This document shows, in pieces, positions 1 through 5,576 of a stretch of DNA of 7,544 nucleotides; position 1 is the first letter of the stretch, and the number at the start of each line of letters is the position of its first letter. Location: assembly GCA_902364065.1 (NCBI GenBank), contig CABJCJ010000045.1:1-7544 (forward strand), read 5' to 3'. The notes under the pieces are model-generated. The model worked only from the letters and a program-made list of their open reading frames with translations, was not told where the DNA came from and made no database searches. Made by a program: the position numbers and the translations under genes. Origin of the DNA: Veillonellaceae bacterium SB90. Its GTDB lineage: Bacteria; Bacillota; Negativicutes; Selenomonadales; Selenomonadaceae.

Positions 1-33
1 AACTGGGGGTTTTGTCATGCCTAATCGGCGCAC

Positions 34-70
34 AAGAAAAAGGCCCTGTATGCGTTTGACATACAGGGCC
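34..70 (-). terminator. Intrinsic terminator after the ATPase and TatA-like tail
   Basis: A perfect 11-bp stem (42-52 with 60-70) closes a 7-base loop (53-59). On the minus strand the stem is followed at once by a U-rich tract (41-34, five T then CTT). There is no T-run on the plus-strand side, so it should work only for leftward transcription. It lies 18 bases past the stop of the 37-codon TatA-like frame and probably ends the transcript that starts before the ATPase gene. Bases 1-33 beyond it show no gene I can support. Confidence 0.85.
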
Positions 71-88
71 CGTGCGACTCGTATTCTC

Positions 89-202
89 TTATTTTACAAC
101 GGTTTTCGTCTTTTGCTCGCTCTGTGCCAGCTGCTTCGGCTCCGGCTTCTCATCCTCGGCGACAGCCGATTTGAACGCGAGGACGCTCTTGCCCAAGATC
201 AT
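89..202 (-). pseudogene. TatA-like C-terminal remnant, 37 codons
   Basis: A 37-codon frame opens with ATG two bases after the ATPase stop codon and ends at TAA (89-91). It begins MILGKSVLAFKSAVAEDEKP and continues into a charged tail rich in K, E and Q ending in TVVK. The LGKS-x3-FKSAV-x-E-D-E pattern followed by a hydrophilic Pro/Glu/Lys tail resembles the end of the amphipathic helix and the tail of TatA/TatE subunits of the twin-arginine translocase. The N-terminal membrane helix and the FGP hinge that TatA needs are missing. In this frame a TGA lies five codons upstream of the ATG, so no longer version is encoded here, and I see no strong ribosome binding site, only the chance of coupling to the ATPase stop. 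I infer a 3' remnant of a tatA-like gene whose 5' part was lost or replaced. A small free-standing peptide or a chance resemblance are the alternatives. Confidence 0.5.
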
Positions 203-204
203 AT

Positions 205-1413
205 TTACTGGGCATCATCCAGCAGGAAATCGACAATATTGATATTGCGTATGCCATCGAAATCTTTGATATAGGTACGATCCATCGTCAAAATGACCTT
301 TTCATACTGATCCCGGATTTTCCGAAGCGGTTCCAATTCGCGTTCTCGTGTTTTTTCATCCAGAATACTTGCCGAAACCTGATAGTAGATTTTCTGATCC
401 GGCTTGGATGCAATGAAGTCTACCTCCAGGGTTCCCAGTTTACCTACACCGACCTCATACCCGCGCCGCAGCAACTCGAGATACACAACATTTTCCAAGA
501 CATGACCATAATCTCCGCCATGAAATCCGAGCAGCGCATTGCGCAGCCCAGTATCAACGATATAGTACTTTTCCATGGTCTTCAGATACAATTTCCCTTT
601 TATGTCGTAACGGCTGGCACGATAAAAAATAAATGCATTCTCGAGCATCTTTAGATAATTATCAACGGTCAATGCCGAGGTCTTGCGCCCCTTGCTGGTC
701 AAGTAGCCACTGATCTTGCTGGTTGATACCGGGTTGCCAACGTTATCTGCCAAGAAACGCACGATATGCTCCAAAAGGGCCGGGTCACGGACGGCATTGC
801 GTTGTATGACATCTTTCATCAGGACCGTATTATAAATGCCACTCAAAACCATTTGGACGGTATCAATATGTTGCGGAATACCAGGGATGACTGGCAGACT
901 GCCAAACTGGAGGTAACGTTGAAAGGTCATATCTGTTTGCTGACGTTCTGCTTCAGGCAAAAAATCAAGGTATTCTCGGAAGGAGAGCGGATAGACTTCA
1001 ATCAATGCGTAACGTCCCGACAACAGGGTAGCAATCTCAGAGGATAAAAGCTTGGCATTGGAACCCGTCAGATAAATATCGGCTATTCCTTTGGCAAAAA
1101 TGGAGTTGATGGCGCGTTCCCAGTGGTCAACGAGCTGAATCTCATCCAGCATCAAATAAACATGTGACTGCCCATGCATTTGCTCTTGCAAAAAAGTGTA
1201 CAACTGACGATAATCTTTGATCTCATCGAAACGCATCCATTCAAAATTCAGATGAATGATTTGATTGGCCGCCACGCCGTCTTGTTTCAAACTTTCCTCC
1301 AATAAATCGAGCAAGGTTGATTTGCCGACACGACGCATTCCGGTCAATACTTTGATAAGTGGCTGATCTTTTAGCAAAAGTAATTTTCTTAAGTATAAAT
1401 TTCTTTTTACCAT
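205..1413 (-). CDS. AAA_14 / DUF4143 family ATPase, function unknown
   Basis: This 402-residue protein has the full length usual for the family. Residues 25-33 form the Walker A loop (GMRRVGKST), and 85-93 form Walker B (VYLMLDEIQ) with the acidic DE pair. Residues 116-135 carry the TGSNAKLLS...LSGRY segment typical of AAA_14 proteins. After a helical middle region, the C-terminal DUF4143 part has ENVVYLELL (307-315), EVDFIA (330-335) and a QVS strand (345-347). This resembles a PD-(D/E)XK nuclease fold, but Gln-Val-Ser stands where a nuclease would have Glu-x-Lys, so cleavage activity is doubtful. The start is fixed by AAGGTG seven bases upstream. The protein has no signal peptide and no membrane segment, so it should be cytoplasmic. 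Members of this family are common as single genes in anaerobes and archaea, and their substrate is not established. The gene has its own AT-rich promoter and a different style from the surface-protein genes upstream, which suggests an independent and perhaps acquired unit. The family call is firm, the cellular role is open. Confidence 0.93.
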   Translation of the reverse strand: MVKRNLYLRKLLLLKDQPLIKVLTGMRRVGKSTLLDLLEESLKQDGVAANQIIHLNFEWMRFDEIKDYRQLYTFLQEQMHGQSHVYLMLDEIQLVDHWERAINSIFAKGIADIYLTGSNAKLLSSEIATLLSGRYALIEVYPLSFREYLDFLPEAERQQTDMTFQRYLQFGSLPVIPGIPQHIDTVQMVLSGIYNTVLMKDVIQRNAVRDPALLEHIVRFLADNVGNPVSTSKISGYLTSKGRKTSALTVDNYLKMLENAFIFYRASRYDIKGKLYLKTMEKYYIVDTGLRNALLGFHGGDYGHVLENVVYLELLRRGYEVGVGKLGTLEVDFIASKPDQKIYYQVSASILDEKTRERELEPLRKIRDQYEKVILTMDRTYIKDFDGIRNINIVDFLLDDAQ

Positions 1414-1420
1414 ATTTCAT

Positions 1421-1427
1421 CACCTTT
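1421..1427 (-). promoter_or_regulatory. Ribosome binding site of the ATPase gene
   Basis: AAAGGTG lies seven bases before the ATG at 1413-1411. It decides the start codon, because an overlapping ATG pair a few bases upstream (in another frame, giving a 60-codon frame that shows no family features) has no comparable spacing to it. The site adjoins the inverted-repeat arm at 1425-1438. Confidence 0.8.
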
Positions 1428-1485
1428 TATAAGTATAACATAAAAAATAACTTAATATTTAAGTTTTTATATTATACTTATAAAA
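1425..1485. repeat. Perfect 14-bp inverted repeat, operator-like
   Basis: The arm TTTTATAAGTATAA at 1425-1438 is repeated as its exact reverse complement at 1472-1485, with a 33-base spacer. The distal arm covers most of the candidate -10 hexamer and the proximal arm touches the ribosome binding site. A protein bound at both arms could block transcription, or a transcript starting upstream could fold and hide the ribosome binding site. A related TTTATACTTAA is found again within the first codons of the ATPase gene (about 1389-1400). Regulation is inferred; the repeat itself is directly visible. Confidence 0.6.
1449..1465. repeat. Nested 7-bp palindrome inside the larger repeat
   Basis: AACTTAA and TTAAGTT are separated by three bases. 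The centre at 1457 lies within two bases of the centre of the outer 14-bp repeat (1455), so the two form a nearly concentric set. It sits at the expected transcription start region of the ATPase gene and has the size of a small dimeric repressor site. AT-rich DNA yields such palindromes by chance fairly often, so function is uncertain. Confidence 0.45.
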
Positions 1486-1499
1486 TTTTTATAAAATAA
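1471..1499 (-). promoter_or_regulatory. Candidate promoter for the ATPase gene
   Basis: On the minus strand a perfect TATAAT (1476-1471) lies 58 bases before the ATPase start codon. Seventeen bases further upstream is TTATTT (1499-1494), a poor match to TTGACA, so the -35 element is weak. Transcription would start near 1464. The -35 region overlaps the end of the preceding terminator stem, so the two transcription units are packed with no spare sequence. The surrounding 76 bases contain only about six G or C, which makes chance -10 matches likely. This lowers confidence in the exact element but not in a promoter being somewhere here. Confidence 0.5.
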
Positions 1500-1538
1500 G
1501 GCCTGTGCACAACATAACTGTCGTACACAGACCTTATT
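1489..1538 (-). terminator. Intrinsic terminator of the autotransporter operon
   Basis: Fourteen bases past the stop codon of the 1326-residue autotransporter, the arm at 1523-1538 pairs with 1495-1510. The stem is 16 base pairs, contains two G-U wobbles in the minus-strand RNA, and closes a 12-base loop (1511-1522). It is followed on the minus strand by TTTATAAAAATTTTAT. The long stem and T-rich tail point to a strong terminator for leftward transcription. It separates the autotransporter genes from the ATPase gene. Confidence 0.88.
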
Positions 1539-1552
1539 GTCATTCACCAAAC

Positions 1553-4500
1553 TTAGAAATGGTATGCCATATAGACATTGCCGCCGAGGCCTTTATGCTG
1601 GCCGGCATATGCCTGCATGCTGAGATTGACCTCCCAGGGATTTTCCTGGTTGGATTCGAGCTTCCAGCCGGCTTCTGCCATCAGGCTGCTGCCGCCGATA
1701 TCGGCTTTGCGGATGGGAGCGCTGAGGCCGGCTGCGGAAACCGTGCCGTTGCTTTCCCCGTCGAACTCATAATCCCAGGCCAGACCGTAGTAGTAATTGT
1801 TCCAGCCCGACCGGTTGTTCACGCGCGCACCGATGCGCAGCAGGCTGCTGTTCATCCCATCCAGCTGGTAGTTTGCTTCTCCAGCGCGGAACGAATCGCC
1901 GCCGACATGCGTGTAAAAATACTTGCCGTACACATCGAGATCACGCGCGGCGCGCTGCGTGCCGCCCAGGCTCGTGCTTTCCACCTTGTCCGTCAAATCA
2001 AAGATGTGTCCAAAGCCCACATGGCCACTCCAGTAATTGCTGCTGGTGTTGTAGCCATAGGCACTGCCGTCGCTGCTGTGAAGGACGGAATCCGCATTGT
2101 TCTTCAAGTTGCCGAAGTGCAGGGAACCTTCCACATAGTTCTTGTTCCTGGCCATGTATTTTGCCATCAGGCCGCCGCCATTGTAGTGCGCGTCGCCGCT
2201 ACCCGTATAGCCGGCACCATCCACACTGTAGTGGCCCTTGCCATATTCATAGAATAGGCCATAGGAGAAATCCCCGTCTTTCGTGGCCGCTTCATTGCCG
2301 ATGCCAACGAGGCCATTCCACGTGTACGTCTTGCTCTCGCTGCCCGTATCGTACGTGTTCTTGCTGCCACCCAGGCTGGCAAACGTGAATACACCACCTT
2401 CCTGACCGTTGAAATTCGTCAGCACGCTGTCCAGGCGGTCACGACCTGCTGCCAGGACGCCGAGGCCCGCTTCATTGGCGATCAAGGCATTATGCGTCTG
2501 CTTCGAGGTATCAACTTTGATTTCCGTGCCATTCTTTTTCTGGACCGTATCCATCGTGTAGATGACATTGCCGTTCGCATCGAGAGAGGCAACGCCCATA
2601 CCTTCGAGGGCATTGCTGATATTCCACTTGCCCTGCTTCGTCGTCAGATTGCCGGCCTCCAGGGTCTTATTGCCCTGCGTATCCAGGAGCGTCATGGAGT
2701 AATCCCCGGCCTTGGTGATATTCTCCAACGATTTTGCCGTAAAGCCGATATTCTCCGTATGTACCTTGGTATTGGCAAGGTCAAACTTCCGGCTGTCCGC
2801 GAGAGTCAGGACCGTGCCGTCCGTCTGCCAGTCGATAGTCTTGTAGGTGATATCCTCCAGGGAACAAAGGCCATAGGATAAAATATTGTTGTCCGACAGG
2901 GAAAGCCCTGCCTTGCCAGTGACTTCCACCCCGCCGTCAGCATACGTCTGAGTCAGCGTCTGCTGGTATTTATCCTTTCCAGATTCATACAGCTTGTCCA
3001 GCCCCTTCACCGTAGCGGCTCCAGAAGCATCGATGAGCACATCGTCTTTGAGGACCTGTCCTCCATCTGCAGAAGCGAAATGGTCCAGATTCAGCGTCAC
3101 ATTATCCGGCAGGCTCACTGTATCTGTCACCGTCAGAGCCGGCTGGGAGGGGTCTACGTTGTAGAAAGCAATCTTGTCGAAGTTGTAGATGCCCCGAACC
3201 TTGCTTCCATGCCAGTCAGCCGCTTTGCCGGTAATGGTGTTTTTCCCTTCCTTATCCGTGGTCATTTCTTCCAAATAGCCCACGTTCAGTGTATTGCCGC
3301 TGTGGGTGATCTCCTTGGTATCATCCCCCGAAGCATCCTGCTTCATATCAACGCCCGTACTCCAGCCATACAGATTGGTCTTGCTCAAATCCATACTGCC
3401 ACTCAGGTTGATTCTGTTGTCCTGGGCCTTGATACCGTATTCTCCAAGGCTTCCGCCCACTGCCTGGATGGATTCTCCTATCTCTTTATATCCATCCTCC
3501 TTCAGGAAATCAATCAGTGAAGTATCTGTTTGCGAAAGGGTATTCAATGCAGCCCCTGCCAGATTCAGCACATTACCTGAAACGATTCCTCCATATAAGA
3601 CACTGCCGCCAATCATGTAGCCAGTAACAGTGCCACTGACCGTGACCATATTATTGAGAACGGAGTCGGCCATATAACCGCCGCCGATGATGGCTGCCGT
3701 CACCACAGCATCTTTCCCGATGGTGACCGTCTCCTGGTTGACGTTGCTTTCTCCATAACCGCCAAGAATATACTGCGTGCCCTCGATCTTCCCTCCGGTA
3801 ATGGCAACATGATTGTTCGAAACATCTTTGCCTACTGCACCAACCAGCATATTGGCATGGGAAATTTGACCGCCGGTGATATCCACTCGATTCCCATTGC
3901 CCTGGCCCTCATGAAAAGAAGAATATCCGCCGCTAATCATTTTATCAGCATCATGGGAATCAGTGGATGAAAAAGTTACAATAGCATTGCCCCCTATGGC
4001 TACGGTATTATTGTTGGCTGAAGTTCCTGCCATTCCTCCTGTGATAAAAGCTGTATTCAAAGTACCATCGGTTATGGAAACCTGATTCTCGTTGGCTGTC
4101 CCGGTACCATCTGAATATCCACCAACTACATACTGATTGCCCATAATGGATGCGCTGCCGGAAACAGAAAGGATATTACGGGAGGCATTCCCAGCCTCAG
4201 CATATCCGCCTGCAATCTCCCTATTATTTTCCAGTTTTCCACCTGTAATGGATACTTTGTTATCCACAACGTTATCTGACAGGGCACCAACAAGGAAGTC
4301 GGCTCCCTTAATGGTTCCACCGCTGATGCTCACCTGATTCCTCTCGGCTGTACTTGAATCCGCATCAGAATATCCGCCAAAAATCCCGTATGCACCAGGA
4401 TGTCCTGAGGTAAGTGTAATGTCCGCACTGCCCCCGATGGATACCTTGTTATCGTTGGCAACTGAATTAGAAAGGCCTCCAAAAATAGAATCAGAAGCAA

Positions 4501-5533
4501 ACGTCCCGCCGGTGATGGTTACCTGGTTTTCGTTGGCTTTGTGAGCTGCAGATTGATGTGCACTTTGAGGGTAAGCCATTCCCCCATAGATTCCCCCAAT
4601 TTCCTGGGCTCCACTACTGGTGAACGTCACCTGATTGCCGGTGGCATCCCCATTCTCAGCATATCCGCCGGCTGCATACTGAGTATCGCTAACGGACGTG
4701 CTACCGGAAACAGAAAGGGTATTATCGGATGCATTCCCATTCTCAGCATATCCGCCGGCTGCATACTGAGTATCGCCAACGGATGTGCTGCCGGAAACAG
4801 AAAGGGTATTATCGGATGCACTTCCGTTTTTTGCTTGCCCGCCGGCGATTTCCTTATTATTTTCCAGATTTCCACCTGTAATGGATACCTGGTTGTGCTC
4901 AACATGATCAGCGCAGGCTCCGGCAATCAATTCAGCACCCGTAACGGAGCCGCCGCTGAGAACCACCCGGTTTCCCTTGGCTGTACTTAGTGAACTTGGT
5001 ATACTTGATGATTTTTCAACATATCCACCATAGATGCCATTTCCATCCAATCTGCTAAAATCAATGTCTGCCGTACCCCCGATGGATACCGTGTTATTGT
5101 TGACGACTGAATTGGAATAGCCCCCTAAGATGTTGTCGGAATTAAAAAACGTCCCGCTAGTGATGGTTACCTGATTCTCGTTGGCTTGTTGAAGTACCTG
5201 TTGAGAGAAGCCCGCTCCTCCAAAAAGAGATGAAATTTGATGAGTTCCACTGCTGCTGAACGTCACCTGATTGCCGATGGCATCCCCATTCTCAGCATAT
5301 CCGCCCCCTACTATTCCGTCCGCAGCTTGAATGGATGCGCTGCCGGAAACAGAAAGAGTATTATGGGAGGCACTTCCACTCGTTGTAGCTCCACCACAAA
5401 TCTGTTCTCCTGTTTGATCGCTGTCAATGGTTACCTGCTGCCCGGTCACATCCGCAGCCCAAGCCGGTACCGTGCCGGCAAGCAGGGAAGCTACCACGGC
5501 TAACGTCAATTTTTTCCCGCAAATTCTTCTCAT
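1553..5533 (-). CDS. Repeat-rich type V autotransporter, complete
   Basis: The product has 1326 residues. Residues 1-26 are a Sec signal peptide: basic MRRICGKK, a hydrophobic core LTLAVVASLLAGTVP, and cleavage after AWA or WAA. The passenger follows. Residues about 40-660 are built from short modules with the pattern N-x-V-x-I-x-G-G then a GGY or GG turn, suggesting a beta-solenoid. Residues about 660-1010 are less regular passenger or spacer. Residues 1011-1040 look like the helix that threads the pore. Residues about 1068-1326 are an outer-membrane barrel with alternating aromatic strands, ending MAYHF with the C-terminal Phe needed for assembly by Bam. The only cysteines are C5 in the signal peptide and C46, C207 and C889. 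AGGAG nine bases upstream supports the start. The gene follows another autotransporter by 43 bases and is probably co-transcribed with it. A surface adhesin or matrix-contact role is inferred from the family; no catalytic motif is visible in the passenger. Confidence 0.93.
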   Translation of the reverse strand: MRRICGKKLTLAVVASLLAGTVPAWAADVTGQQVTIDSDQTGEQICGGATTSGSASHNTLSVSGSASIQAADGIVGGGYAENGDAIGNQVTFSSSGTHQISSLFGGAGFSQQVLQQANENQVTITSGTFFNSDNILGGYSNSVVNNNTVSIGGTADIDFSRLDGNGIYGGYVEKSSSIPSSLSTAKGNRVVLSGGSVTGAELIAGACADHVEHNQVSITGGNLENNKEIAGGQAKNGSASDNTLSVSGSTSVGDTQYAAGGYAENGNASDNTLSVSGSTSVSDTQYAAGGYAENGDATGNQVTFTSSGAQEIGGIYGGMAYPQSAHQSAAHKANENQVTITGGTFASDSIFGGLSNSVANDNKVSIGGSADITLTSGHPGAYGIFGGYSDADSSTAERNQVSISGGTIKGADFLVGALSDNVVDNKVSITGGKLENNREIAGGYAEAGNASRNILSVSGSASIMGNQYVVGGYSDGTGTANENQVSITDGTLNTAFITGGMAGTSANNNTVAIGGNAIVTFSSTDSHDADKMISGGYSSFHEGQGNGNRVDITGGQISHANMLVGAVGKDVSNNHVAITGGKIEGTQYILGGYGESNVNQETVTIGKDAVVTAAIIGGGYMADSVLNNMVTVSGTVTGYMIGGSVLYGGIVSGNVLNLAGAALNTLSQTDTSLIDFLKEDGYKEIGESIQAVGGSLGEYGIKAQDNRINLSGSMDLSKTNLYGWSTGVDMKQDASGDDTKEITHSGNTLNVGYLEEMTTDKEGKNTITGKAADWHGSKVRGIYNFDKIAFYNVDPSQPALTVTDTVSLPDNVTLNLDHFASADGGQVLKDDVLIDASGAATVKGLDKLYESGKDKYQQTLTQTYADGGVEVTGKAGLSLSDNNILSYGLCSLEDITYKTIDWQTDGTVLTLADSRKFDLANTKVHTENIGFTAKSLENITKAGDYSMTLLDTQGNKTLEAGNLTTKQGKWNISNALEGMGVASLDANGNVIYTMDTVQKKNGTEIKVDTSKQTHNALIANEAGLGVLAAGRDRLDSVLTNFNGQEGGVFTFASLGGSKNTYDTGSESKTYTWNGLVGIGNEAATKDGDFSYGLFYEYGKGHYSVDGAGYTGSGDAHYNGGGLMAKYMARNKNYVEGSLHFGNLKNNADSVLHSSDGSAYGYNTSSNYWSGHVGFGHIFDLTDKVESTSLGGTQRAARDLDVYGKYFYTHVGGDSFRAGEANYQLDGMNSSLLRIGARVNNRSGWNNYYYGLAWDYEFDGESNGTVSAAGLSAPIRKADIGGSSLMAEAGWKLESNQENPWEVNLSMQAYAGQHKGLGGNVYMAYHF
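3629..5365 (-). repeat. Three long super-repeats in the autotransporter passenger
   Basis: The passenger contains three related blocks: residues 57-240, 270-451 and 452 to about 635. Each opens with a version of N-x-LSVSGS-x-S and runs through GYAENGDA or similar, ANENQV(T/S)IT, SNSV or TSAN with NN-x-VSIGG, GN-x-V-x-x-(S/T)GG, and N-x-V(S/A)ITGG ending in an AGGY-type turn. The DNA landmark CCGGAAACAGAAAG (plus-strand sense) occurs at about 4158, 4704, 4791 and 5343. The spacings are 546, 87 and 552 bases, all multiples of three. The third block is the most diverged and runs into the non-repetitive part. This points to growth by duplication of whole blocks of roughly 182-184 residues. Confidence 0.8.
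4651..4824 (-). repeat. Tandem 87-bp duplication within the passenger
   Basis: Bases 4651-4737 and 4738-4824 are directly adjacent copies differing at 5 of 87 positions by my reading. They encode two copies of a 29-residue module (DNTLSVSGSTSV, then G or S, then DTQYAAGGYAENG). The unit is in frame, so gain or loss changes the passenger length by one module without breaking the gene. It is much more alike than the other modules, so it is the most recent duplication here. Confidence 0.92.
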
Positions 5534-5542
5534 GGCTATAAT

Positions 5543-5547
5543 CTCCT
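5543..5547 (-). promoter_or_regulatory. Ribosome binding site of the repeat-rich autotransporter
   Basis: AGGAG lies nine bases before the ATG at 5533-5531 in the 43-base gap between the two autotransporter genes. The gap has no hairpin with a T-run and no clear promoter, which supports read-through from the upstream autotransporter gene. Confidence 0.75.
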
Positions 5548-5576
5548 ATTTTTAACGCTCTTTGCTCAACTCATCA

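Noticed and set aside
1..33. A short minus-strand ATG frame (ATG at 18-16) running off the left edge.
   Set aside because: Only six codons are visible and there is no ribosome binding site, so a gene cannot be supported.
1425..1485. Inverted repeat considered as ends of a small insertion element or an invertible promoter.
   Set aside because: Only 33 bases separate the arms, there is no transposase or recombinase in the window, and no target-site duplication is visible. An operator or hairpin is the simpler reading.
1505..2257. A 250-codon open frame on the plus strand opposite the barrel of the repeat-rich autotransporter.
   Set aside because: It starts inside the terminator stem, is antisense to a well-supported barrel, and shows no domain or ribosome binding site.
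4651..4824. Regularly spaced repeats considered as a possible CRISPR array.
   Set aside because: The copies are directly adjacent with no unique spacers, are 87 bases long, and lie in frame within a coding sequence.
4541..4990. Plus-strand and minus-strand frames with repeated peptides such as GCIPILSISAGC.
   Set aside because: The peptide repetition only mirrors the 87-bp tandem repeat of the autotransporter gene read in other frames.
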